The notes under the pieces were generated by a model that did no database searches, was not told where the DNA came from, and worked only from the letters and a program-made list of their open reading frames with translations. This document shows, in pieces, positions 8,513 through 16,103 of a stretch of 64,000 nt of DNA. The first letter of the stretch is position 1, and each line of letters starts with the position of its first letter. A program made the position numbers and the translations under genes. This DNA comes from SZUA-430 sp964483585 (lineage in GTDB: Bacteria; Pseudomonadota; Alphaproteobacteria; Micropepsales; Micropepsaceae). Location of the stretch: contig CAZABH010000002.1 of assembly GCA_964483585.1 (NCBI GenBank), forward strand, positions 1 to 64,000. The letters run 5' to 3'.

Positions 8513-10942
8513 TCAGCGCTGTGCGGTCTGACCTGGCGGTTTCACGTATGTGTCCAGCCAGCGGATCATCTCCCATTGGGTGTGAAGGACGGATTCGCGG
8601 GCGCGATAACCGTGGTCCTCGAGCGGCAATACGGCCAAGCGCACCGTTGCACCATGTCCCTTCAATGCGGCGAAGAAGCGGTCGCTCTGGATGGGGAATG
8701 TGCCCGAGTTGGCGTCGTTTTCGCCATGGAGCAGGAGGATGGGTTCCCTGATCCTGTCGGCAAAGGTGAAGGGGCTCATGCGCGTGTAGGTCTCGGGCGC
8801 TTCCCAATAGGTGCGCTGTTCGGCCTGGAAGCCGAAGGGTGTCAGTGTCCGATTGTAGGCGCCGGACCGAGCGATGCCTGCGCGGAACAGGTCGGTGTGA
8901 GCCAAAAGGTTGGCCGTCATGAAGGCGCCATAGGAGTGTCCTCCTACGGCGATGCGGTCGCGGTCGGCGATCCCTTCGGCCACGACGGCTTCAACTGCGG
9001 CCTCTGCATTCATGACCAGCTGTTCCACGTAGGTATCGTTGGCCTCGGTGCCCTTGTCCCCCACGATCGGCATTTTCGGGTCGTCGAATACGGCGTAGCC
9101 CTGGGTCAATGCAAAGAGATGGCTGCTGCCGTTGGGGCGCACAAAGCGGCTTGCCTGGTCGACGACCTGGCCTGCGACGTCCGGGTCCGTGAACTCTGCC
9201 GGGTAGGCCCACATCAAGACCGGCAGTCGACCGTCGCGCGCGGGGTCGTAGCCTGCGGGCAGATAGAGCGTGCCGCTGAGCGCCACGCCGTCCTTGCGCC
9301 GATACGTGAGCGTCTTCTTCGTGACGCCGGCAAATTGCGGGGCAGGGTCGGCGAATGCCGTCAGAGGGACAGGGTCGCCGCCTTGGGTCCTGCGCAGATA
9401 GATGTTGGGCGGCTGCGTTGGCGACTGTCGGCTGGTGAGCAGCATCGTGCCGTTGTCGTCGAGGATCCCTGCAATGGATTCGTAGCCCGGGCCTTGCGCC
9501 TGCCAGAGGCGCGTCGCGCTGCCTGTGGCGAGGTCCATACGATCGAGGAAGGGGAACATGCCTTCGCGGCGCGCGCCGTCACCCTCGACGAGGAGGGCGT
9601 TGCCGTCTGGCGTGAACTGCAGGACGGAGCGACCGCGTTTGTCAGTCTTGAGCAAAGGCCTGCCCGGATCGTTGTAGCGGTCCTGATAGTTGCGCTGGAC
9701 GAGCTGGCGCTGTGATGCAGGGTTGGACGGGTTGACGAGATAACGTGTTTCGGTGCGCGTCTGCCACCAGCGTGCGTAGACGATGGCTGCATCGTTGCGG
9801 CCCCAGGCGATTGCGCTCAGGCGATGGGGCAGGTCGATCAGGCGTGTCTTCGCGCCGGTGAATGGGGCGTCAAGGGTAAAGACCGTGTCGCGAATGGCTG
9901 CCTCGCGCTTGTTGTCGCCGCCATCTTGCGCCTCGACCCAGGCCAGCATCGCGTCGGCGTCGGCGCGCCACTGGATCGAGCGCGGGCCTTCGTGGGTGGC
10001 GTCGAAGGGTGTCGGGATGTTGTCCAGGACGGGAAGGTCCGCGACAACGTGAATCGTCCTGCCGTCGAGGTCTGTTACTACGGTGCGCGCAGCGAACAGG
10101 CTTGCGGGGACAGCATAGCTGAAGGGGCGTTGCAGGTGCCTCTGGAGAATGTACCGGCCGTTGGGTGACAAGTCCGCGGCTGCGATGATGGCGGGCTTGC
10201 CGACACGCCTGACGGTCTTGCCATCAAGGCCGATTATGGCGATCTGGCTTGTAAAGTAGTGGGCGAAGAGTGCCTCATCCCGCGCGTTTTTCAGGAGATC
10301 CTGGTAGGTGCGTACAGGCGCTGTGCGGCCCAAGTTTTCCTGGATGGCCGGGCCTGCGGGTGCCGATGTCGTCGATGGTGCCGCGCCGCGATTGGCCGGA
10401 ACCACAAGTGCCATGAGGCCCGCGCTGTCCGGACGCCAGGCATAGGTTGCGCCAAAGGCTGCGTTCAGAATGGGCCCGGTCAGGCGTCGTGCGGTTGCGG
10501 TTGCAACGTTGACGCTCCACAGTTCGAGGCCTGCCGGCGCGTCAGCCATCATGGCGACGTGTTTTCCGTCGGGTGACCATTTGGGGGTCAGGAAGCGGAG
10601 GCCCTTGGGCAGTTTCACCGTCCTCGTCGGCCCACCGTTTACCGGCTTGAAGCTGAGGCCACGCAGCCATTGCGTGCGGCCGTTGGCGGGGCCGTTGTTG
10701 CGCGGGTTGATGCGCAGGCCAGCGAGGCGCAGCTCGGGCTCGGCCATTTCAGCGATGTCGGGGAAGCCTGCACGGTCGATGATGGCGAGAACATCTCCCT
10801 GCGGGCTGATGCTGACGGAAGGTGTGGGGCTTGCGTCAATAATGTCGCCGATGGGGGCGGGTGGGGTCATGTAGCGCGCGGGTTCGGCCTCGGCCGGTGC
10901 GATGAGCGCGAGCGCAGCCAATGCCAGCCATAACCACTTCAT
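8513..10942 (-). CDS. Exported S9-family (prolyl oligopeptidase-like) serine peptidase
   Basis: An 809-aa secreted or periplasmic peptidase. A cleavable signal peptide is clear (MKWLWLALAALALIAPAEA|EP). The middle is a beta-propeller-like region with WSPDGKHVAM-type repeats (about residues 60-500). The C-terminal alpha/beta-hydrolase domain has the nucleophile elbow GGHSYGAFM (about Ser 668), a catalytic Asp in HGENDANSG and a His in LEDHGYRARES. This domain order and the GGHSYGAF motif fit the dipeptidyl/acyl-aminoacyl peptidase branch of S9, near the glutamyl-peptidase-like subgroup. Substrate specificity cannot be read from the sequence. It is monocistronic between tRNA-Glu and a small exported-protein gene. 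Confidence 0.88.
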   Translation of the reverse strand: MKWLWLALAALALIAPAEAEPARYMTPPAPIGDIIDASPTPSVSISPQGDVLAIIDRAGFPDIAEMAEPELRLAGLRINPRNNGPANGRTQWLRGLSFKPVNGGPTRTVKLPKGLRFLTPKWSPDGKHVAMMADAPAGLELWSVNVATATARRLTGPILNAAFGATYAWRPDSAGLMALVVPANRGAAPSTTSAPAGPAIQENLGRTAPVRTYQDLLKNARDEALFAHYFTSQIAIIGLDGKTVRRVGKPAIIAAADLSPNGRYILQRHLQRPFSYAVPASLFAARTVVTDLDGRTIHVVADLPVLDNIPTPFDATHEGPRSIQWRADADAMLAWVEAQDGGDNKREAAIRDTVFTLDAPFTGAKTRLIDLPHRLSAIAWGRNDAAIVYARWWQTRTETRYLVNPSNPASQRQLVQRNYQDRYNDPGRPLLKTDKRGRSVLQFTPDGNALLVEGDGARREGMFPFLDRMDLATGSATRLWQAQGPGYESIAGILDDNGTMLLTSRQSPTQPPNIYLRRTQGGDPVPLTAFADPAPQFAGVTKKTLTYRRKDGVALSGTLYLPAGYDPARDGRLPVLMWAYPAEFTDPDVAGQVVDQASRFVRPNGSSHLFALTQGYAVFDDPKMPIVGDKGTEANDTYVEQLVMNAEAAVEAVVAEGIADRDRIAVGGHSYGAFMTANLLAHTDLFRAGIARSGAYNRTLTPFGFQAEQRTYWEAPETYTRMSPFTFADRIREPILLLHGENDANSGTFPIQSDRFFAALKGHGATVRLAVLPLEDHGYRARESVLHTQWEMIRWLDTYVKPPGQTAQR

Positions 10943-11151
10943 TTGTGTCCCCCTGTCGTGTCGCAGCTTGGCCCTTCCACGGTCGGAGCGCCACGTGCTT
11001 CAGGTTCGCGCATGGCTGGCATGGACGCAAGTGCCGTGTCACCGCTTGGCAAGAAATCGGTTGCATAAGTGTTGGCGCTCGGGGGCAAGCCTGCAATTTT
11101 TGGGTGGCCCGGGATACGCTCCCGGGCTCCTGGCCCGTGCTTCATGCGCGA

Positions 11152-11685
11152 TCAGCGCAAGACGACCCTGACGGTGTTGTTTGACAGGTTGCAGTCGGAT
11201 GGTGGTGTCCAGCCGACGCTGGCGGGTGCATAGTTCAGCTGGAGGCTGACGGGTGGATGGGCAGTCCGCGTTACTCCAGGCGGAAGCGTTGCGCGCAGCA
11301 CGCCACGCCACGTGCCGCCGGCAGCCAATGCAACTGCGCCAGACCCCGAGGGAGGCAGAACGTTGATGCCGATGCTCCGTGGCCCGCCAGGCGTCGTCAT
11401 GACCAGGGAGATCCATTGCTTGTTCTCGTCTGGCGCCCGGTAGGCTGCCGGGCCATTGTTCGAGACTGCGAATGCAATGGCGACTTCGTTCTCGGCCAAA
11501 GGGGTGCCACTGACGGAGCGCGTGCCGTTCCAGCCCGTAATGGCCAGATCGGTGCATCGCAGTTCGGGTGGGAGCGGCCGGGGCGGCGGGATCGGTGATC
11601 CGGGCTTGGGTAATGAGGGTATCTGGGCCACGGCGAGGCCTGATGTGATGACAGTGGCGATAGCCGCCATGAGTGCGAGGCGCAT
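11152..11685 (-). CDS. Exported protein with a single Ig-like (CARDB-type) fold
   Basis: A 177-aa protein that I do not recognise as a named family. It has a signal peptide (MRLALMAAIATVITSGLAVA|QIP), a Pro-rich spacer (LPKPGSPIPPPRPLPPE) and one domain of about 135 residues. The pattern is that of CARDB/Ig-like folds: DLAITGWNG, VAIAFAVSNNGPA and a terminal CNLSNNTVRVVLR, the usual D/N-N-x closing strand. Two cysteines (about residues 44 and 165) could form a disulfide. It is probably a periplasmic binding or structural protein. A GC-rich hairpin just past the stop (11107-11127) could act as a weak terminator. Confidence 0.6.
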   Translation of the reverse strand: MRLALMAAIATVITSGLAVAQIPSLPKPGSPIPPPRPLPPELRCTDLAITGWNGTRSVSGTPLAENEVAIAFAVSNNGPAAYRAPDENKQWISLVMTTPGGPRSIGINVLPPSGSGAVALAAGGTWRGVLRATLPPGVTRTAHPPVSLQLNYAPASVGWTPPSDCNLSNNTVRVVLR

Positions 11686-11815
11686 CTGATTTCTCCTTGC
11701 CTGTTCGCAGGCTCAAGGTAGGGGCGATCGCTGCGCTGGCAAGGTGTGTGCAATGACGGCGCGCTGCTTCCTGCACTGGTCGTGACGGCGGCTACAGGCC
11801 TGTCTGTGAGAGCGA

Positions 11816-12346
11816 TCACATGATGCGCGCGAGGCGTACTGCCAGATGAGAGCCTGCACCTACGAGCCACGTCCAGACTTTCAGGAACCATCCGGGTCTT
11901 GATGTTCTGTGGCGCATCGCGTCGTCGCGGTGTGCAACTTCGTCCCTGCGCAGGCGGTCCAGCAGGTTCATTATGGAGGGCTCGCTGTTTTCGTGCCGCA
12001 GGCGCTCGATCTGGGCCTGGTAGTGGCGATCGACGAATGTTTCCACGGCTTCGATCGTCGTGAATGTCGCGTCTCTCCCCAACAAGGCTGCAATTGCGCC
12101 CGTCAGCCAGCCAAGAATCTTCCAGATTGGCAGCAGGCGCGAGTGCTGTGACGGAGGCAAGAGTGCCGAGATCTCTGTCAGATGCGAACTTTCGGTTTGC
12201 ATGTGTTGTCGCGCGAAGGCGATCAGGTCTTCGTCGCGGGTAACAGCGAGGATGCCGCGATAAATTTCCACGGCGCCTGTCTCGCCCGCGTGATCGGTGC
12301 GCAGGTCGGCGATCAGCCACTTTGGAAGATTGTTCCTCTGTGTCAC
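11816..12346 (-). CDS. coq7: Demethoxyubiquinone hydroxylase (COQ7 family)
   Basis: A 176-aa di-iron carboxylate enzyme that hydroxylates demethoxyubiquinone in late ubiquinone synthesis. Iron-ligand motifs are visible: the first Glu in DHAGETGAVEIY (about E19), ESSH, VETFVDRHY and DEVAH. The GTG at 12346 overlaps the stop of the upstream gene as GTGA, so I chose it over the longer open frame, which is antisense-like sequence. This layout implies translational coupling to the DCC-family gene. Many proteobacteria use UbiF or UbiM for this step, so COQ7 here indicates the alphaproteobacterial/mitochondrial-type route. Confidence 0.9.
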   Translation of the reverse strand: MTQRNNLPKWLIADLRTDHAGETGAVEIYRGILAVTRDEDLIAFARQHMQTESSHLTEISALLPPSQHSRLLPIWKILGWLTGAIAALLGRDATFTTIEAVETFVDRHYQAQIERLRHENSEPSIMNLLDRLRRDEVAHRDDAMRHRTSRPGWFLKVWTWLVGAGSHLAVRLARIM

Positions 12347-12807
12347 TGGCGCCGCCAACGCGGCGATTGCTGCCGTTGCCACCAGCCTACGAGCTTGGAC
12401 AAACGTGGCCGCACAGGGAGAAAGAGCCGGTACAATGCCTCCATCACCACCATGGCTCCTGGAAGTCGGGCCACACGAGCGGCGAGGCGCCAGCTTGCGA
12501 GGCGCTGCCAGACTTGCGCGAATGCTGCAGCCCCGGAAACGAGGCGCCCGTCTGGGAGGCGAACGTGAAAACGTGCCAGCGCCGTGGCTTGGGCGAGATT
12601 GGGACCCGTTTCCGGCCCGGGAACGGAGACATCGATGAAGTCCAGGTGTTCTGCGCCCGATTGTGCTGCGTAGTGCGCGATCTCGAGCCGGCACAACGGG
12701 CATGATCCGTCGAAGTAGATGGTTAGCCGATCAGCGCCAGGGCAGAGGTCATCCTGCTGCGGTGAGTTGGCTGCTTCGTCTGCGTTGTTGGCGTCATTTA
12801 TCAGCAT
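12343..12807 (-). CDS. DCC-family (DUF393) thiol-disulfide-like protein
   Basis: A 154-aa protein with the defining DGSCPLC motif (about residues 34-40) after a first beta strand (LTIYFD), a thioredoxin-like arrangement called the DCC family. The exact reaction of this family is not established; the CxxC pair suggests redox chemistry. The C-terminal half has a basic, aromatic helix (ALYRLFLPVRPRLSKLVGWW) that may touch the membrane. It starts at ATG 12807. Its TGA overlaps the GTG of coq7, which suggests joint expression and perhaps a role near quinone metabolism (inference). Confidence 0.8.
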   Translation of the reverse strand: MLINDANNADEAANSPQQDDLCPGADRLTIYFDGSCPLCRLEIAHYAAQSGAEHLDFIDVSVPGPETGPNLAQATALARFHVRLPDGRLVSGAAAFAQVWQRLASWRLAARVARLPGAMVVMEALYRLFLPVRPRLSKLVGWWQRQQSPRWRRQ

Positions 12808-13205
12808 AATATGTGGAACGGCTTTTCCATGGCTCTGGACGTTTGTCGCGGCGTTTCGTCACGGACACCTTCCTTCGATGCCGGAGCGTCAGCATGCGGG
12901 TTTCTGTCCCCGGATTGACGGTTGCCTGGCTGCATGTTGATCGGCTGGCTCCGCTTGCGCTTCGCTGCGAGGTGTCATTGCCTCGTCGTGCTTGCTTTTG
13001 GGCGGTCGGTACCTGTTGAATTATCTTTTCGCCATTGTGCCGAGGCGTTGATGAAGCTGGGCATGGTAATGGCGATTTGTCTTGCGACATCAGCTGCAGC
13101 AGGCTGCGTCGTTGACGTGGGCACGGCTGCGGTTCATTCTCATGTCCAGGCTGCAACAGGGCTCTGGCAGCTTGTTCCGTGGCATCAGACAGAGATCGAG
13201 CAGAC
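12808..13205. other. Intergenic region between divergent DCC/coq7 and folE
   Basis: About 400 bp without a conserved gene. It must hold promoters for the divergent DCC-coq7 and folE-BLUF operons, but I see no confident -35/-10 pair. A plus-strand frame from ATG 13051, with a GAGG just upstream, encodes a lipoprotein-like N-terminus (residues 1-20 end in a SAAAGC lipobox). It then runs 196 bp into folE, where the sequence looks like an out-of-frame shadow. I list that frame as a weak possibility only. Confidence 0.4.
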
Positions 13206-13919
13206 ATGGACACAACCAAAAAGCCGGCACATGGATCCTCCGAAGAGAGCGTCTCTTCCCGCATACGCGCGCGCATCCAGAGCGCAAGCAAGCGCTTTCA
13301 TGCGAACGACAACATCTCGGCGTTCATCGAGCCGGGGGAGATGGAGGCATTGCAGGCAGAGGTCGAGGGCAAGTTCAAGGCCGTGCTTGAGAGCCTGGTG
13401 ATTGATACCGAGAGCGACCACAATACGCAGGATACGGCGCGCCGGGTGGCCAAGATGTATCTCACCGAGGTGTTTCGTGGCCGCTATGTCGAGGCGCCTG
13501 CCATCACCGAGTTTCCAAATGCCGAGGCCCTCAACGAGTTGATGATGGTCGGCCCCATCAAGGTGCGGAGTGCCTGCAGCCATCATTTCTGTCCGATCAT
13601 GGGGCGCTTGTGGATCGGTATCATGCCTAACGAGCATTCGAACCTGATCGGCTTATCCAAATACTCCAGGCTGGCGGAGTGGGTCATGTCGCGCCCTCAG
13701 ATCCAGGAGGAAGCCATCACCCAGATGGCTGAGGTGCTGATGAAGAAGGTCCGGCCGGACGGCCTTGCGGTTGTCATGGAGGCGGATCATTTCTGCATGC
13801 ACTGGCGCGGGGTAAAGGATGATGCAACGATGATGGTCAATAGTGTGATGCGAGGCTCGTTCCTGAAGGATCATATCCTTCGAAGCGAGTTCCTAGCCCT
13901 TTTGAACCACAGATCCTGA
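13206..13919 (+). CDS. folE: GTP cyclohydrolase I
   Basis: FolE converts GTP to 7,8-dihydroneopterin triphosphate for folate and pterin synthesis, normally as a homodecamer with zinc. The 237-aa protein has the zinc and catalytic segments CSHHFCPIMGR (about residues 125-135), PNEHSNLIGLSKYSRL and DHFCMHWRG (the third zinc-ligand cysteine). The last motif differs from the common HLCMTMRG form by a Trp. ATG 13206 is preferred over an in-frame GTG at 13179 because family similarity begins later and the extra residues are not conserved. The N-terminal 45 residues are a low-conservation extension. A BLUF gene follows after 7 bp. Confidence 0.94.
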   Translation: MDTTKKPAHGSSEESVSSRIRARIQSASKRFHANDNISAFIEPGEMEALQAEVEGKFKAVLESLVIDTESDHNTQDTARRVAKMYLTEVFRGRYVEAPAITEFPNAEALNELMMVGPIKVRSACSHHFCPIMGRLWIGIMPNEHSNLIGLSKYSRLAEWVMSRPQIQEEAITQMAEVLMKKVRPDGLAVVMEADHFCMHWRGVKDDATMMVNSVMRGSFLKDHILRSEFLALLNHRS

Positions 13920-13926
13920 GGTCGCC

Positions 13927-14355
13927 ATGCTCGTGCGCTGCCTGTATGCCAGCCGTCCCGTCCAGCCCTTGACGGGCGCGTTCGTCGATACGATCCTTGC
14001 GCAGTCCCGCCGCAACAATCCGGACATCGGGGTCACGGGGCTGCTCTGCGTGTCGGATGATCTTTTCATCCAGGTGCTTGAAGGCGGGCGTGACGAAGTC
14101 TGCGACCTGTTCAACGCCATCGTTCGCGACGCGCGGCACCAGCAGGTGCGCTTGCTGGTCTTCGAGGAAATCGACGAGCGCCAGTTCGGCAACTGGACGA
14201 TGGCGCAGGTCAACATGACCAAGCTCAACCCGTCGCTCTTGCTGAAGTACTTCAAGCGGGCGAGGCTTGATCCGTTCGATTGCTCGGGCAAGGCAACGCT
14301 GGCGCTGTTGACGGACCTGGTCGCGTCAGGCGCGCTGGTCGGGCATCGGGATTGA
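13927..14355 (+). CDS. Single-domain BLUF blue-light sensor
   Basis: A 142-aa protein made of one BLUF (FAD-binding blue-light) domain at residues 1-95 plus a short C-terminal helical cap. The photocycle residues are all present: Tyr in LYASR (about Y7), Asn in RRNN, Gln in FIQVLEGG (about Q50), and the W/M pair in NWTMAQV. A complete photoreactive site is therefore likely. There is no attached output domain, so it should signal by protein-protein contact, as short BLUF proteins do. It begins 7 bp after the folE stop, so it is almost certainly co-transcribed with GTP cyclohydrolase I. The partner is unknown. Confidence 0.9.
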   Translation: MLVRCLYASRPVQPLTGAFVDTILAQSRRNNPDIGVTGLLCVSDDLFIQVLEGGRDEVCDLFNAIVRDARHQQVRLLVFEEIDERQFGNWTMAQVNMTKLNPSLLLKYFKRARLDPFDCSGKATLALLTDLVASGALVGHRD

Positions 14356-14412
14356 GGAAATCGCCCCTGCGATTGCCACGGCCATGATGCGCCTTGCGCA
14401 GGGTGGCTAAAG

Positions 14413-14487
14413 TGGCGTCCCCACGGGGAATCGAACCCCGGTTTTCGCCGTGAAAGGGCGACGTCCTGACCGCTAGACGATGGGGAC
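14413..14487 (-). tRNA. tRNA-Glu(TTC)
   Basis: A 75-nt minus-strand cloverleaf with encoded CCA. The anticodon loop CTTTCAC gives TTC. It is identical to the tRNA-Glu(CTC) 6 kb away except at wobble position 34, and the first 6 bp of 5' flank are also shared. Confidence 0.97.
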
Positions 14488-14590
14488 AGCGGCGAGGGCA
14501 AGGCTATAAGCGAGGGGCGCGCACCAATCAAGATGGACGCCCGCTTTTGCCGCACTCTTTTCACCGTTGACGGCGTCGTTTGGCTGCGCC

Positions 14591-14980
14591 CTAGGGTTTT
14601 TCCTGGGCGCGGTTAAAGCGGATGCGGTGCAGAACCCGAGAGTTTGCCGGATCGATGACCAAAAGCTGGTCGCCGCTGGCAGAGGAGATGCGGACCAGAA
14701 GCGTTCCGTTCTCAAGGTGCGCGTCGGCCAGCGCCTCGCCTGGTCCGAGGTTGAAGTTGAGCTCGATCGCTTCTCCCGGGCGGGAGGGCGCCGCGGTGGT
14801 CGAGGCCGGGGCCGGGATTGCCGATGCCGATGCAGTTTCCTCGGGTTTATCCATCGCGCGCCTGATGGTGAGGCCGATCATCGCCGCGATCACGATCAGG
14901 ATGGCAATGCCAAGACCAATCACCAGCATCCATAGGCCGCGATTGGCGGGCGGCGGGGTTTCAGGTACGACATCGGTCAT
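14591..14980 (-). CDS. Small single-pass membrane protein (DUF6476-like)
   Basis: A 129-aa protein with a Pro-rich N-terminal stub, one strong membrane helix (about residues 16-40) and an Ala/Pro/Thr linker. A roughly 65-residue C-terminal domain has alternating beta-strand pattern (GTLLVRIS, DQLLVIDPANSRVLHRIRF). It resembles the short alphaproteobacterial DUF6476 proteins next to rluD-like genes; this is a resemblance from memory, not a search. The start MTDVVPETPP at 14980 shares its codon with the divergent rluD start in the palindrome CATG. No function is known. Confidence 0.65.
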   Translation of the reverse strand: MTDVVPETPPPANRGLWMLVIGLGIAILIVIAAMIGLTIRRAMDKPEETASASAIPAPASTTAAPSRPGEAIELNFNLGPGEALADAHLENGTLLVRISSASGDQLLVIDPANSRVLHRIRFNRAQEKP

Positions 14981-15956
14981 GGGCAATTCCTCTGCGGATG
15001 ACGAGCGTCGTACACTGACTGTCAGCGAGAGCCAAGCGGGTGACCGGTTGGATCGCATGCTTGCGGCGTCATGGCCGGAAATCTCGCGCTCGCGACTGAA
15101 ACAGTTAATCGAGGCGGGTTCGCTTTCCGTCGACGGCAGGCCGGTTGCGGATCCAGCCTTGAAGGCCCGTTTTGGCCAGCAGGTGGTGCTTGCGCTGCCG
15201 CGGCCAGAGCCTGCCACGCCGCAAGGTGAGGATATTCCGCTCAATATCGTCGCCGAGGACAAGCACGTGATCGTGATCGACAAGCAAGCCGGGCTTGTTG
15301 TGCATCCGGCTGCAGGCAATCGTGACGGGACACTGGTGAATGCCTTGATCGCCCATTGCGGCGATACGCTGCCGGGCATTGGCGGTGAACTGAGGCCTGG
15401 CATCGTGCATCGAATCGACAAGGACACGACAGGGCTCATGGTCGTGGCCAAGACAGAGAAAGCGCATACAAGTCTTGGGAAGCAGTTTGCAGCTCATGCG
15501 GTCACGCGGGTCTACAAGGCGCTGGTTTGGGGTGTGCCAAGGCTTCTTGCCGGAACGATCGACGCCGATCTGGGACGCAGTCCGTTGAACCGGCAGAAGG
15601 TTGCTGTGCTGCGGGCGGGAGGCAAGCCTGCCCGCACGCATTACAAGGTGATCGAGACGTTCGGCGCGACCGCGGCGCTGGTCGAGTGCCGGCTCGAAAC
15701 AGGGCGGACCCATCAGGTGCGCGTTCACATGGCGCATCTGGGGCATCCGCTGATTGGCGATCCAGTGTACGGGCGACCCCGGTCGATCCCGGGGCTTGAC
15801 CTTGGGATCGCGCGGCAGGCGCTGCACGCGGCGGTCCTGGGGTTTCACCATCCGGGGCTGGACAAACCGGTTCTGTTCGAGAGCGCCTTGCCCCGGGACT
15901 TCCAGGAAACTCTCGAAAAACTGCGCGGTTTTGCGGCTGCGGTTCGAGGGTCTTAA
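14979..15956 (+). CDS. rluD: Ribosomal large-subunit pseudouridine synthase, RluD/RluA type
   Basis: A 325-aa pseudouridine synthase. An N-terminal S4 RNA-binding domain (AGDRLDRMLA..., residues about 20-75) is followed by the RluA catalytic core. The key motif GIVHRIDKDTTGLMVVAK (about 130-147) contains the catalytic aspartate, and ETGRTHQVRVHMAHLGHP matches the family. RluD is the likely subtype because of the S4 domain, and its target would be 23S helix 69; the RluC subtype cannot be fully excluded. ATG 14979 is the only start that keeps the whole S4 domain and lies head-to-head on the divergent gene's start. Its TAA overlaps a putative heat-shock promoter for rpoH. Confidence 0.88.
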   Translation: MGNSSADDERRTLTVSESQAGDRLDRMLAASWPEISRSRLKQLIEAGSLSVDGRPVADPALKARFGQQVVLALPRPEPATPQGEDIPLNIVAEDKHVIVIDKQAGLVVHPAAGNRDGTLVNALIAHCGDTLPGIGGELRPGIVHRIDKDTTGLMVVAKTEKAHTSLGKQFAAHAVTRVYKALVWGVPRLLAGTIDADLGRSPLNRQKVAVLRAGGKPARTHYKVIETFGATAALVECRLETGRTHQVRVHMAHLGHPLIGDPVYGRPRSIPGLDLGIARQALHAAVLGFHHPGLDKPVLFESALPRDFQETLEKLRGFAAAVRGS

Positions 15957-15979
15957 AATCACCAAAATCAGACCCATAT
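15952..15979 (+). promoter_or_regulatory. Putative sigma-32 promoter upstream of rpoH
   Basis: CTTAAA (15952-15957) and ACCCATAT (15972-15979) are 14 bp apart. They match the sigma-32 pattern CTTGAA-N13-15-CCCCATnT at most positions. The pair lies about 125 bp upstream of the rpoH start and overlaps the rluD stop codon. Autoregulation of rpoH through a sigma-32 promoter is known in Caulobacter. Confidence 0.5.
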
Positions 15980-16103
15980 AAACTGGTCACGCTCGGGCCA
16001 CGTACTGGACGGGTGCGTTGGATTGGCCTTGGGTCTGCTGCCTTGCAAGGGGCAGACGGGGAGGCTCTTACGCAGGGGAGACCCTGGGACAGGGGAGACT
16101 GAC

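Noticed and set aside
11107..11127. GCCCGGG/CCCGGGC hairpin as an intrinsic terminator
   Set aside because: Stem is good, but the following bases on the minus strand are CACCCAAAAATTG, with no T tract. Mentioned only in the gene entry.
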